Assembly (NCBI GenBank): GCA_015039365.1
Contig: WION01000023.1
Coordinates: 248,001 to 312,000, forward strand
DNA: 64,000 bases
Source of the DNA: Amanita rubescens
Taxonomy: Eukaryota; Basidiomycota; Agaricomycetes; Agaricales; Amanitaceae
Reading direction: 5' to 3'
In this document: piece by piece, positions 1 through 12,991 of the stretch
Layout: each line of letters starts with the position of its first letter
Position numbering within the stretch: position 1 is the first letter of the stretch
Position numbers and translations under genes: made by a program
The notes under the pieces: model-generated
The model's database searches: none
Told to the model about the DNA's origin: nothing
The model's input: the letters and a program-made list of their open reading frames with translations, nothing else

Positions 1-1351
1 CGGTACCTTCCTCCCGCTCGACGTTCGGCGACAGGATGGAGTTCGCCTAAGCACTTACCCGTGCTGGGATTGACGCGGCCGAATGGCTTAAACGAAAGGT
101 CGGGGATCGATGCTGTTGAGAAGGGTGGGGTTATATCCTCATTTGGGGGGTACTTGTTTGGCCCATCCACAAGAGGAGTACGGGATGCGGGCGCAGGTTA
201 CGGTGTAAGGAGGCGATAATACATGCGCCCGAGGAGCGGAGGCGGTTGCTTTCGGAAGGTGCTGCAAAGATACGATGCTTTGGGTTGCAAGGAAGTGGAA
301 ATATTCGTATCAATACCACTATGGTACACATAGGGAATGAAGAGGTGGTGGCGTAAACGAAGTGGATGCCGAGGAGGTTCTGTTAGCGAACTGGTCGCGC
401 ATCCGTGCTGAGAGTCTTAGCATTTTTCCCCGAAAATAATGACCCATAGACTTGCGTTCCGTCGAAGAAGACTTATATATTTCCTGGTAGAACGATGCTA
501 CACAGACGCTAACCATCAATAATCCATATTAACAGGGGCAGAAACGGCACTCACAGCCGCAACGAACTAGATCCGGCTCTCTATTCGGCGCGCTGTTCGC
601 CGCGATTACACGGATCCACGATCCGCCCATAATATCATGGCTTGCACGCTGGACACCCGTCGCACTCTACTGAGTCAGGCTTTGAAACGGTCTGTTAATG
701 TTGTACCGGTTGGAAAGAAAAATGGTTCAACATGAGAAGTGGGCATTCGGTCCCAACTGTCGATACCATTGAGGATGCGGTGAATGATGGGCTCGGGTAC
801 CTGTAAGAGAGTTTGGACGGCGAGTCCCAGCGGAGGGACCGGCGGCGGACATAGAACCATGAAGGCCCGCCCGTAAGTGGAAGTGGGGCTGTGAGCGGTT
901 GATTGAAGGTACAGCGGGGATGCCATGTCTCGGAGTTTCTGGTGGCAAGGGAATGAGAGCAGAGACGGATACAGGAGATGAAAGGGCCGGGTTGGCAATC
1001 GGGCATGAGTGGAGGCGTTTCAAAAAGAAACAAGGTCGATTCGCATGGAAAAGCTTGGAGGCGTTCGGTATAAAGATGCAAAGAGTCGTCGACAAGGACA
1101 TGAGGGGTGCCGAGGCAAGACAATAGGATGAAGAGAAAGCGGGCCGTTGAGGCTTACAAGTCGTCAAAAAACACAAAAGGTCTTGAAAATGAAAAGCTAT
1201 TTATTTAAGGACGTGGGAATTCATTCCCAACTTTGGGAACGCCGCGGCTGTGCGCTCGCCACTATCTACCTTCTCGGCGTTCACGTTCAGCATCCAACAA
1301 TCTTTTTTTGGTCAAGCGTACATCGATTTTGCATAGCCATCGTCCCACACC
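1..1351. other. no gene supported
   Basis: Several overlapping open frames of 60-150 codons occur on both strands, mainly at 675-1176 on the minus strand, but none shows a recognisable domain, a convincing start context or a clear splice pattern. The stretch could be the edge of a gene lying mostly to the left, or an intergenic region. I see no transposon termini in it. Confidence 0.5.
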
Positions 1352-4300
1352 ATGTCCAATAGAAGTGATGAGCCGCAGTCAGCCTCTGGCTCAAGAGAGC
1401 GAAAAATACAGCGCAGTTGGTGGAAAGGGGCCAAGGATTTCGTTATCAGCAACTGCGGCATGTTCGATATGGGCGACAATGCCAGGAATTTCAACTTCAG
1501 GGCTGAAACTGTCAATGTGGTCATCGGCGACCATCCGGCGCCGGGTGGTGCGCCATGCATTGATATTGGAGAAGCACAAGGTCTGACAATCCTATTTTAC
1601 CAAACGTCGCTTGTGCTTATCATGATCTCCTGATATCAGAACCTCAGCAGATCAGTGACTGCTCCCAAATACCTGTGGCCAAGGATGATCGTAGTTCGGG
1701 AGGCGAAGAGTCCATTAATGCTAGGGAGCAGGCAGCCGCAGGTGAGTTACAGCTTCTCCTTTGTTTCTTCTGACTGATGACGGCTCAGTGCCGCAACAAA
1801 TAAATAGTACTGAAGTGTGTTTTGCCCTGCTCTTTCACTTCTGGGGTTTCATGTTTTCAAGCGTGACAGAAGCATATCTGAGCCAGAGGCAACTGCCACC
1901 TATGCGGAACCAGACCCACCGTCAAACAACTCCGTGAGTGAGCATTTGTAACTCGTTCTGTATGGTGGTTCACGCATTATGCGGACACAGTTTGCGACTG
2001 CAGATTGCTTGGTTGATCTGAGCAGTATATACTCTGCCAGAACCAGGGCACAGATCTACACCCTTGATATGTTGATGCAGGGTTTGGGCTACCCCCTCTA
2101 CATGCCTGCACCATCCAGCCATCTTCCAATAGCATATAGAACACATGGTATTAAAGTTGGGGATGTTGGTGCAGTAACAGCAAAGGGTGCTTTTGATTTT
2201 ATGTTCAACATTTGCCAAGATGATAATCAGCTGGATCATGCAATGGCTAATCCAGTTAAGCTTCCTGATGGCTTTGAGCATCTAAAACCAGTTGTTCGAG
2301 TTGATGAAACACTTGGGCCTTGTACAACTTTACCTGGTAGTAATGTCAATGAAAGTTGTCATGGTTTGTAAGTATGAAAGCTATATTCTGCAGACAACCT
2401 ACTAATGCCTCATGGTCATAGTTCTCAAACATTTCATTGTCAGGCAGCTGAAGGAGCTGTTCTGGCATTGCCAAAAGGTGCCATTGTTGATGAAGCATTG
2501 AATAGGTTTCATTTCCAACAGCATGCTGCTTGTCATGCCATCAATTGGTATAAGCATATGTTTGATCAAGGGAGAGACTTCCCCAATGGATCTCTTTACC
2601 TTGTCACTGAATGTGTGAAGACTGCTAATTGGGGTACTGCAGTCTTCTATGCAAGCCCAACAATAAGTGATTACCTTTGGCTAAATTTTGATCAAGAGCA
2701 ATGTCAATGGGAATCCCTTGGCAAGGTAGATGCCAGAAAAGGACCAAAACAAAAAGACATTGTTGCCTCAGACAATGAACCAAACCAGTGTGTATTCATA
2801 TGTGGCTACAAAATCATGCTTCGACAGGATATATGGGATAAGCTAAAGAGTTCATTCATTGTTGGTCCATCTCGGGATGGAGACTCTCCTTCATCATCAA
2901 TGAGGGTATCAGATTATTCCCCTAGCTATGGTGGTCAAACCAGAACCTCTGGTGCAAGCAAAGGTGACAACTGTAATGTCCAAGACTCTGCCCATGGCAC
3001 AAGACATCAGGCCAGCAAACAGGCCAGCAAACTTACAAACAGGTGTTGTGAACTCAATTTGGCATAAAACCAAGGAAGCTGATGCATATAGTGAACTTGG
3101 GACCTCAAATGATAAGCAATGGCATGACTTTTGGCATGGGGAAGTCATTCTGGAAGATCATGCTAGTGCAATGGCTCCTGTGGGTGTTTTTTCAGGTGTT
3201 TCAAGTCCTATCTATGGTTAAACTAAAGATATCAGTTGCATCCTTCTGACTTGATCAATGTTATGCTTTTGCACATGGTAAGAATATGTATATACACAAT
3301 TTAGTCAGGTGGGATTTAGTAGGATTTTATTCAACTAGAAACCAGAGGCCACTGCAGCAATTGTGCATGATAGTATGTGGGTAACACACCTGCCACATGT
3401 ATGCACCCATTTCTTCAGATGACAAGAGGAAGCTGAGTCACTTTGCAGGACTTTGTTGCTGATTCCTTGAATCCTAATGTTTCTTGCCTACTTAATACCA
3501 TAAATCAATCATATGAGCCAGTTGTGGATCAATATGGTAAATATTTTATTTTTGTTGCCTTCTTTTGATACATATTGAATAGGAAATGTCCTTCTCATGA
3601 AGTGAGTTTTTTCCTAATATTACTTTCTAGAATGTCTGTTGTTAATGCATTATCTACTTGAATAGTGTGGAAAAGAATCTTGACCTGCAGGTAGGATGCT
3701 GTTTTCCATTTGAGATGTTGTTGTCAAGGCTCACAATTCAGTCTTACAATGAAATGATGCCACCAGTGAACTATGGGCATTGGATTTGTGAGTATCTCAC
3801 AAATGATATCCAGTCATGTAGCATGATAAAGTTTTTAAGCTCATAATGGCTCACTGACTCTCAATGACAATATTCAGATAGTTGAGGACATTGATATAGG
3901 GCAGTATGAAAAAACTCTCCTCACTGCATCACTCAAGGGCCATCAGGGAATTGTTGAGCTGTCACTTGTAAAAGGAGTGGATGTGAATGTGCAGGGTAGT
4001 CTTGCCTTGCAATTTGCATCAGTTGGGGGTCACAAAGGGATTGTTGAGCTCCTAGTTGAAATGGGAGCAGATGTCAATGCATATGGAGGAAAATATGGAT
4101 GTGCCCTACATGGTGCAATATGTGGGGGTCACAAGGAAATTGTTGAACTCCTGATTGAAAGAGGAGCTGATATGGATGCTCAGGGAGGTCTAGCATTGCA
4201 GATTGCATCATTTGAAGGTCACAAAGAAATTGTTGTACTGCTGCTTGAAAGAGGGGCAGACTTGAATGCACAGGGTGGATACTATGGAAATGCACTTCAA

Positions 4301-7300
4301 GCTGCATCATTTAGGGGTGACAAAGACATTGTAAAGCTCCTCCTTGAAAAAGGAGCTGACCTGAATGATCAGGGAGGACATTATGGAAATGCATTGCAAG
4401 CTGCATCATTTTCAGGTCACAAGGAAATTGTAGAGCTGCTGCTGGAAGAAGAAGCAGATTTTAATGTAAAAGGAGGACACTATGGAAATGCTCTCCAGGC
4501 TGCATCATTTTCAGGCTATCAGAAAGTTGTGGAGCTGCTGCTACAAGAAGGAGCAAATTTGTATGCAGAAGGAGGATACTATGGAAATGCACTCCAAGCT
4601 GCATCATTTTCAGGTCACCAGATAATTGTAGAGCTTCTGATTAAAAGAAAAGCACATGTGAATGACAAAGGAGGATACTATGGAAATGCTCTCCAGGCTG
4701 CATCATTTTCAGGTTATCAGAAAGTTGTGGAGTTGCTACTGCAAGAAGGAGCAAATTTGGATGCTAAGGAAGGGTACTATGGAAATGCACTTCAAGCTGC
4801 ATCATTTCAAGGTCATAATGAAATTGTGAAGCTCCTCCTTGAAAAAGGAGCTGACCTGAATGAGCAGGGAGGACATTATGGAAATGCATTGCAAGCTGCA
4901 TCATTTTCAGGTCACAAGGAAATTGTAGAGTTGCTGATTGAAAGGCAAGCAAATGTGAATTATTATGGAGGACACTATGGAAGTGCATTGCAAGCTGCAT
5001 CATTTTCAGGTCACAAGGAAATTGTGGAGTTGCTGATTGAAAGACAAGCAAATGTGAATGGTAATGGAGGACACTATGGATATGCATTGCAAGCTGCATC
5101 ATTTTCAGGTCACAAGGAAATTGTGGAGTTGCTGATTGAAAGACAAGCAAATGTGAATGATAAGGGAGGACACTATGGATATGCATTGCAAGCTGCATCA
5201 TTTTCAGGTCACAATGAAATTGTAGAGTTGCTGATTAAAAGACAACCAAAGGTGAAGAGTTACTATGGAGGTGGCTATGGAAATGCTCTCCAGGCTGCAT
5301 CATTTTCAGGTCAACAGAGTACTGTAGAGCTTCAAATTAAAATAAATGCAGTGAATGGCAAAGGAGGACACTATGGAAATGCTCTCCAGGCTGCATCATT
5401 TTCAGGTCACCAAAAAGTTGTGGAGCTGCTGCTGCAGGAAGGAGCAGATGTGAATGCTGGGGGTGGACAGTATGGAAATGCTCTCCAGGCTGCATCATTT
5501 TCAGGTCACAAAAAAGTTGTGGAGCTGTTGCTGCAAGAAGGAGCAAATTTGGATGCTAAGGGAGGGTACTATGGAAATGCACTTCAAGCTGCATCATGTC
5601 AGGGTCATAATGAGATTGTGAAGCTCCTCCTTGAAAAAGGAGCTGACCTGAATGAGCAGGGAGGACATTATGGAAATGCATTGCAAGCTACATCATTTTC
5701 AGGTCTCCAGAAAGTTATAGAGCTGCTCCTTGAAAGAGGAGCAAATGTAAATGCCCATGGAGGATGCTATGGAAATGCTTTGCAAGCAGCATCATTTTCA
5801 GGCCATCAGAAAGTTGTAGAGCTACTCCTTGAAAGAGGAGCAGAAGTAAATACCCAGGGAGGATGCCATGGAAATGCTTTATATGCTGCATCACTTGCAA
5901 ATCATCTAAAAATTGTCAAGATACTGCTTGAAGAAGGAGCAAAGCTGGATGCTGAAGGGGGGGGTTATGGGAATGCACTCCTAGCTGCATCAATTATAGG
6001 CAATGAAAAGATTGTTGACTTGCTGCTTGAAAAGGGGGCTGATGTGAATTCTCAGGGAGGAAGAAATGGAACTGCTCTCCAAGCAGCATCACGTCATGGT
6101 AAAAACAAAATTGTTAAACTGCTTCTGGAAAATGGAGCAAATGTGAATGCTTATAGTCACGATGGTGACTATGGATATGCACTCCATGCTGCATCATATT
6201 CTGGTAACAAGGAGACTGTTAAGCTGCTCCTTGAAGGAGGAGCAAATGTGAATGTGAATGTTCAGGGAGGATCATATAGAAATGCTTTGCAAGCAGCATC
6301 TGCTATGGGTCACCAAAAGATTGTTCAGGTGTTGCTTGAAAGAGGAGCAGATGTGAATGATCAGGGAGGATGGCATAGAAATGCTTTGCAAGCAGCAGCT
6401 GCTGGGGGTCACCACAACATTGTTCAGGTGTTGCTTGAAAGAGGAGCAGATGTGAATGCCCAGGGAGGAACCTATGGAAATAGTCTCCAAGCTGCATCAA
6501 GTCAAGGTTGGGGGGAAACTGTTATATTGCTACTTGAAAGAGGAGCAGATGTGAATGCCCAGGGAGGAACCTATGGAAATGCTCTCCAAGCAGCATCTGC
6601 TAAGGGTGACAAGAACATTGTTCAGGTATTGCTTGAAAGAGGAGCTGATGTGAATGCTCGGGGAGGAGTGTATGGAAATGCTCTCCATGCTGCAGTATCT
6701 GTGAATGGTAAGCCAAAACCAATTTTGCATCCTAGAAGAGGAGCTGATGTTAATGTACAAGGAATTCAGTGCAGAAGAGTGTATAGACATCCTTTGCAAG
6801 CTGCCTCATACCAAGGTACCATTGAACAGCTGCTTGAAAGAGGAGCAGATGTGAATGCCCTGGGAGTCCCGGACCAGGATGGAGGAACCTATGAAAATGC
6901 TCTTCAAGCTGCAGCATATCTAGGTTGTAAGGAAATTGTTATGCTGCTGCTTGAAAGAGGAGCAGATGTGAATGCCAAGGGAGGAACCTATGGAAATGCT
7001 CTCCAAGCTGCATCATATGGGGGTTGGGAGGAAATTGTTATATTACTGCTTGAAAGAGGAGCAGATGTGAATGCTAAGGGAGGGAAGCATGGAAATGCTC
7101 TCCAGGCTGCATTATCTGCAAACAATAAGCCTATGGCAGATTTACTTATTGAAAGAGGGGCTGCCAATGTTAATTATGCCTATGACTCGAACTCGGAAGT
7201 CTACTATGGCAATCGTCGCCGAGCTGTGACATCATGGGGATATGCAGGTCAGAAGGAAATTGTTAAGTCAAAATCATCCAAAACAGGAGCACCTAAGGCA

Positions 7301-7369
7301 GCCTCAGAGAGAGATTTCAAGGCAACTGAGGACATATTGCTTAAACGTGGATCCAAATATACTATGTGA
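1352..7369 (+). CDS. multi-exon ankyrin-repeat protein with an N-terminal basidiomycete-type domain
   Basis: The first candidate exon starts at 1352 and encodes a WWKGAKDFVISNCGMFDMGDNA-like lead-in (positions 1412-1485). Exons near 1979-2360 and 2449-3050 encode a GYPLYMPAP...YRTHGIKVGDVG...FDFMFNIC block and a VLALPKGAIVDEAL...H block, which I know from large paralogous families of unknown function in mushroom genomes. Short exons follow near 3110-3250, 3450-3535 and 3692-3790. A long terminal exon from about 3890 to the TGA at 7367-7369 encodes about 33 ankyrin repeats. The intron at about 2363-2448 is supported because removing it joins the two blocks in frame. There is no NACHT domain, unlike the NLR genes further right. 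A scaffold or recognition role is inferred from ankyrin repeats only. Exact exon ends are uncertain, and it could be two genes, with the ankyrin ORF starting at 3977. Confidence 0.7.
3900..7290 (+). repeat. ankyrin-coding tandem array, ~33 units of 99 bp
   Basis: The unit is 33 residues, consensus GGxYGNALQAASFSGHKEI followed by VELLLERGADVNAQ. Repeats 4-19 are almost uniform, with NALQAASFSGH recurring nearly verbatim. Repeats 8-9 (from about 4740) and 16-17 (from about 5520) match as a two-repeat block eight units apart, which suggests block-wise duplication or gene conversion. The last repeats (about 6700-7290) are degenerate, with insertions. Confidence 0.9.
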
Positions 7370-7588
7370 TGATGTACAACAAGTGTATAATAGGATATGT
7401 AGTTCTCTTGTCAGCTTATGTAAACATTAAACCAGTGTGAACACTTTTTGCCATGGTAAGAAAGTGATACATCAAGGTTTTTATATTGTCAGGATAGACA
7501 AGGTAACACCATCAAGAAAAGAAGTACAGCATGAAGGCATTCCGTATCATAAACGGGACGGTGTCTTCTTCTACATAATCGCATCAAC
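7370..7588. other. convergent intergenic spacer
   Basis: A 219-bp spacer between the 3' ends of the ankyrin gene (+) and NDC1 (-). No further feature is seen. Confidence 0.6.
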
Positions 7589-9977
7589 TCAACAATAATC
7601 CATAAACCCCTGCACCCCACTTGCCACTACGGGCGGAAACTTAAACGCCATCAACTTATTCCCAAACGTGCGAACGATCCTGCCGATAGACTCTCTCAAC
7701 CCATCACTCAACTCGGTCAGGATCGCATTAGCTTTCGCACGTTCCTCCTCTGCTTGTTGATCTTCTTTTGATTTGGAATTTGCGTTTGCGTCTGCGTCTG
7801 CGTTTGCAGGTCTGGATGGTGAGTCCGTAGTGGTAGTGGTGGTAGTCGAATTGGATGGAGAAACATTTGCAGCGGCGGCGGTACCAGAGGCAGGAGACGA
7901 CGAAGCCGCCAAGATTTCCGCACGCCACTTGTCCACTTCCCGAAGGAACCTAATCATCGCTTCAAGAATCTTGGGTATATCCCTCTGCACGACGCCGTAC
8001 TGATCTTCCGTCAACGACGCACAAACGTAATGGCTCAACACTGTCACGAAACCATCAGCTACCAGATCAACAACGCGTTGGTGGGAGAAAAAAAAACGTA
8101 CTATCAAACACGACCAAATCCAAATCTTTATTCGACACACCGTTTTCGACGAGTTTATGAACCCTTTCGCGAGTCCACCATTCATAACTCGTTCTTGTTC
8201 CACTTTTGAACCACACCGGACACCACGCATCACAATCGATTATCCACCCTTTCACACGGTCCCTTGTTGCTTTTTTAAAATCTTCAACCCACTTGTTGAA
8301 CACGCCTCCTCCCATCCCGTCACCACCATTCTGTTTCGCCGCCGCCGCAGCGGGCAAAGGAGCTCCTTCCCGTTTCGCAGGCGTACTACTCCTCAACACG
8401 CTCCTAAACAACTCTGGAACTTTCCCAACGACTTCTTCCACCTCGTCTGTACCTTCTTCGACGGCTCTCGCTAATGGACCGTCTGAAGCTAGACACTCCG
8501 CTACGGCGCGAGCGGGGGTGGCCCAACTTGGTCTTTGTTGTTGTCCCGTCGGTCCGGTGCTGCTGCCGAGTGGTTTGAACGCTGAGGAAGAGGTTGATAC
8601 GAATTTGATGGGTGTGCTTGGGAAAGGTGTGGTTGGTCCGGCTTTTTTGGCTGCGTCAGAGGGCTGGGTAGCGGAGGATGCTGGTGAGGGGGGAGGGGGT
8701 TGGCCGCGGTGTAAGAGGGCTTGGAAGTCGTGTCCGAGTAAGAGGAGAGATTGGCGGACGAGGTGGGACCATAAACTCGGCGCGTACTTTTGGTCTGAAA
8801 AGAGGGAGGAACGGAGGGCGGTTGATGGGGGGTGTTGTGAGGAAGCGGCGTTTCGGAGTTCTAGGTAGGCAAAGACGTGGAATGGGAATGGAGAGGTGGA
8901 AGTGGATATACCGGATATGAGGGCGACGTTTGAGTCTGCAGTTAGGTGCGAGACTGTTATTGGCTGTGAGGTAGACAATTCAAAGAGGAGTGATGCAGAT
9001 TCCCACGTCAAGAGGGTGGTGTATGCTATAGACCATCCTCTGACGAGGAGTGGGAAGTGGTGCAGGGGAAGAAAGAGCGTCCATGATCCTCTTATGAAGT
9101 GCGCGGTGAATGGTTTGAGGATGTAAGGAAGTAGAGGCGCCCGGTACAACAAGGGGAGGGCAAAGCGGGAGAGGCCGAAGGCGATACAGGTGAGTGGCGT
9201 GCTAAGCGTTGCGAGGATAGTACAGATGACAAGAGCATGGAGGATCGTAAAAGTGCTGATAAGGGGCCGCGGAGACGAAGAAGGGGAGAAACGGAAAACA
9301 AAACGGTCGAGGAGGATGTTCCGGAATGTGTAGATGAGAGCGATAGCGGCTTGCGAGAAGATGAGGTAGATTAGACGTGGGTTAAGGTACAATGGGTGTT
9401 TTCTATGACCTGAATGAGCATACACAAGGGACGAGAAAAAGTAGACGAACTTTGATTTGACGAACAGCCTAAGCTTTGCGTCACCATCAAAGATGACGTG
9501 GAGAAGGAGTATGAGGATGGATGATAGCAGATATGTGGCCGTCGAGCGCGACGTGCTTGGTTTTGACAAGGCAGACTTGAGTAGGGATGAAGGTGACGCG
9601 GCGGGTGTTGGTGTTGTTGTCAAGTACGTCTTCCGGATGACAATGGCTGGTAGAGCAGCCACAAGCCACGTTGCACCAGCCAAAAGGAGAGTCAAGGGGT
9701 AAAAGGGAGCAACAAACGTGCTACTCCCTAACTGCTCCACTCCGCCAAGGATCCACACTGTCCAGATGTAACCTTGAATCCAACATACGAGTGCTGAGTA
9801 GAAGAATACGTGGCGAACAAGACGTTGCTTGAGGATGAGTTTTCCGAGTGGAATGTACGATTGCTGTGGTGATGGAGCGGATGGCTGAGGACGGACTGCG
9901 AGAGAAGAGCGGATGGCGCGCACAGGCGACGTCGAGTTGGACATAAACGCGATGTCACGCGTTACGCGTTTTGTCAC
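7589..9977 (-). CDS. NDC1: NDC1-like nuclear-pore membrane nucleoporin
   Basis: Ndc1 anchors nuclear pore complexes, and in fungi spindle pole bodies, in the nuclear envelope. Exon 1 runs 9977-8102. It has an N-terminal basic segment and then a membrane region with hydrophobic stretches (residues ~55-75, 90-110, 145-165, 205-220, 245-270 and the LLVRGWSIAYTTLLTWE segment near residue 310). This is the usual Ndc1 layout of six membrane passes followed by a long soluble tail. A 43-nt intron (8101-8059, donor GTACGT, acceptor GGTAG) joins DLDLVVFD to DGFVTVLSHYVCASLTEDQ. That segment, with YGVVQRDIPKILEA, is the conserved Ndc1 C-terminal signature. Exon 2 runs 8058-7589, giving 781 residues. The second ATG at 9944 is an alternative start. 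The tail carries low-complexity T, AD and S/P tracts. The gene diverges from DMA1 across a 441-bp spacer. Confidence 0.88.
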
Positions 9978-10418
9978 GCTCTTGAGGCTTGCAACCTTTG
10001 TTCCGAGGGCCTCAAGTCTGACTCTTGTCTTCAGATACCGGTTTGAACGCCTTATGAAACAGGTGCAGTCAGGTGCAGTCGTGACGTCTTGCTACGCTCG
10101 CTTTGAATGACAGCCGAGTCAGGTACAGCTACGTCATGTTCTCCCGAGGATAGATAGCCGCTCAAGTGACTAAGAGCTCAGTTATATATCTATATAAGTA
10201 AAAGTACTAAAAGATGAAACGTGAGGGTGGATGTAATTAATCAAGCCACCGGGCACGCATAAATGGTGTTGCAGAGAATGCGGCGGTACACGAGGACCGA
10301 GGTGTACGGAAAAGGGATAAAAGTGTATAATTCTGTCATAGTAGAAGCCGGGTATTACAAAAAGTATAAAAAGGGACGAAGGAGGAGAACATCCCGTTTT
10401 GGTAATCTCTGGGCTACA
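9978..10418. promoter_or_regulatory. bidirectional spacer between NDC1 and DMA1-like gene
   Basis: The two genes diverge from this 441-bp stretch, so it should hold both promoters. Visible elements are an AT-rich tatatatctatataag block at about 10182-10198, 220 bp upstream of the DMA1 start, and a directly repeated caggtgcagt decamer at about 10060-10080. An ORF in frame with DMA1 begins at 10263, so a longer N-terminus cannot be excluded. Confidence 0.5.
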
Positions 10419-12777
10419 ATGGACCCCCACGCTGGAAGTGACTCTCCGCCCCTGCGCTCAACCATCCTTGGCTCTTTCCTTCGTGGTCGTCCAAGAAATT
10501 CTTCTCAATCTGAACAACGAGATATATCGCCCTCACCAAACCCACCTTCTCCATCAACTGGCTCTTTCGCTGCTGTAGCCGCATTAACCGGCAACACCGG
10601 TTCCCTGATTACAAACTCACAGGTTGTTACAAACAGCGGCCGACGTCTACAACGCCAATCCAACTCAAATCCTGTCTCTCCAAACCCAAATTCAACAGCG
10701 ATATACATTTCCATCCCTCCTTCTACCACATCCAACAACATCGCCCCAGGTCCTTCCTCACCTTCAGCGCCATCCACTTTTGCTAGCATGTTAAGACGAA
10801 AACCAAATCCTAACCCGAACAACGCCACCAACCAAGCGAACAGCACAAGCCCCATCGTACCATCCGCTAGCGCTCCCCATAGTCCTCAACTTGCCACTCA
10901 ATTCCCATCAAACATAATCACCAGCGTTCTTCCCAACTCAGCACCCTCCATGCCAGGCGGCCTTCCGGTACCCGGTAGCTCTCTCACCCCAGCCAACCCT
11001 TCCGCCAACTCGGGCGCCGGTGCCACTCCTACCAACGCCACGTTCCGCATCCGACTCGTCCCGCACCTAGACTCCCGTCGTTCCCTCCGGTTCGACGCCA
11101 TCACTCGCGACTTACGCGAGATTGACCCAGCCCTCCGTATCGGCCGGTTCACGGACCGTTCCGGAATGGGTCTCGCCGCAGTCAACGCCCTAGGCACCAA
11201 CAAACTCGCTTTCAAATCCAAAGTCGTCTCTCGTGCCCACGCCGAGATTTGGGTCGAAAAAGGAGGAAAATTTCTTATAAAGGATACCAAATCGTCCAGT
11301 GGCACGTTTTTGAATCATATTAGATTGAGTCCGGCGAATCAGGAGAGTCGGCCGTTTCCACTCAAGGATGGGGATATTTTGCAGCTAGGCGTTGATTATC
11401 AAGGGGGCGCAGAAGATATTTATAAGAGCGTTAAGATTAGAGTGGAGATTGGACGGGAGTGGCAGGCCAGTGCGAACGCTTTCAAGTGCGAGGTTTTTTT
11501 ACTTTTTTTCTCCCTTTCTGACGATACGCGTTAGCACGACCGCTTTGAAAAACTTGAAGAACCTCGCGGCTGTTGTTGGCCCAGCGGCGCCTCTAGCTAT
11601 ACCCGGTGCCAGTGTCAAAGGCAATACAGTTAAACCCGCGAAATTACAAATCCCAGATTGTTGCATATGTACGTGCCTTACTTTCTTACTTTATCAATCA
11701 ACCTGACCCGTCACGCGACAGGCTTATTCGCCGTATCCATCCGTCAAGCGCTCTTCATCGCCCCGTGTTCCCACACCTTCCATTACAAATGCATCAAACC
11801 ACTTCTCGAAGCCCATCACCCCGCCTTTTCTTGTCCCCTCTGTCGGACGTACGCAGATCTCGAGGAGGACGTCGAAGTAGAACCAACCGATCTCGACGAG
11901 GACGCCGATGCAGACGTCGAGATCGACGACGTTCCGGCTAACAATAAAGAATCAGACGCGGCCAACCAATCGGACAACGCAGGCGTCGCTACCGCCGCCC
12001 CAACTCCCTCTCGCGCCACTGAGTACGCTCAACACCGTGAAGATGCAGAGATGAGCGACGGCTCGTTTAACGCGGCACCACCACCTTTATCTCGTCCTGC
12101 TCTAAACCCACTACCACCCATACCCGTAACTTCCGGCCGCCTCCTTCCGATAACAGAACGAGAACGGTTCCATTTGACCATTGAAAGGGACCGCGAAGCA
12201 GGTGGAGAGACCGAAGTTGAGCCTGATTCCGTCGGACAGTTGTCCTTGTCTTCTCGACGGGTTCGAGGAACAGGAACCGGTACCGGCGGAGCCTCGAATG
12301 CGAGAGAACGTGCGAGGTACCTTTCGACTTTGTTGTCCGGTGGTGGCGGTGGTGGGGCGTGTACGGACGACGAAGGGACGGGTAATGGTAACGGGGTGGA
12401 TGAAGTTGACGAGGTTGAGATGGGCGATGCGATAGAGTGAGTTTCATCCATTTCATTCCCCTTTCTTTCGAAACTACCCTGTCACACCATTTTTCCTTTA
12501 ATTCTCATTGACGTTTCACTTCTTGTCACTTTATTTCAAAGTCAACTTCGTCGCTCGCTTACACACACTTTCCTCAAGCTATGTGATATGCTGACCCACG
12601 TATACTCTCCGTAACAGATACGACGGTCCGGAAGAAGATTCAGCGATGGATGAAGAACATGACCACGTTGGTATTGCTGTAGGTATTGTCACTGCCAACG
12701 GCGTAGCTGAACTTGGTGTAGGACCCGGTGGTAGTACTGGCCCAGGAGGGTCAATAGGTGGAAAGAGGAAGCGGTAA
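10419..12777 (+). CDS. DMA1: FHA-RING E3 ubiquitin ligase, DMA1-like
   Basis: Dma-type ligases read phosphothreonine through an FHA domain and ubiquitinate mitotic-exit and cytokinesis targets. Four exons give a consistent frame: 10419-11485, 11535-11668, 11722-12436 and 12618-12777, for 691 residues. The introns have GT...AG ends and are 49, 53 and 181 nt. The first ~200 residues are S/P/N-rich and disordered. The FHA domain spans about 208-355, with RIGRFTDRSG, SRAHAEI and SSSGTFLNHIRLS. The RING spans about 397-440: CCICLFAV...APCSHTFHYKCIKPLL...FSCPLC. It becomes continuous only after removal of the 53-nt intron. An acidic segment, a glycine-rich segment and a basic KRKR end follow. The protein is longer than yeast Dma1/2 because of its disordered ends. 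The 3' end converges on NLR1 across 214 bp. All exons look intact, unlike the copy at 54739-60599. Confidence 0.92.
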
Positions 12778-12991
12778 TAATAAATTACGGATAATGAATT
12801 GGCATGGGTATATATACATTTCTAGCATCCTACCTTTTTTTCCTGTTTAATTGGCAGCCTTTTGTTGGTTGTTGCACTTCAATAATTGTATTCTTTTTTT
12901 GTCTCTTTGATTCAGACCTAGAAGTATGGGAACATAGATTTTGTTATTCATACATGAACAAAAAGGGAAACATAAATCTCAATCATCTAAG

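Noticed and set aside
695..1176. Minus-strand ORFs of 107-149 codons near the left end
   Set aside because: Three overlapping frames, none with a domain or splice support.
4074..6799. Antisense ORFs across the ankyrin array (MMQLAMHFHSVL-type translations)
   Set aside because: They repeat with the same 99-bp period as the sense repeats and are shadows of the sense codons.
7773..8868. Plus-strand ORFs opposite NDC1
   Set aside because: Antisense shadows of the low-complexity tail of NDC1.
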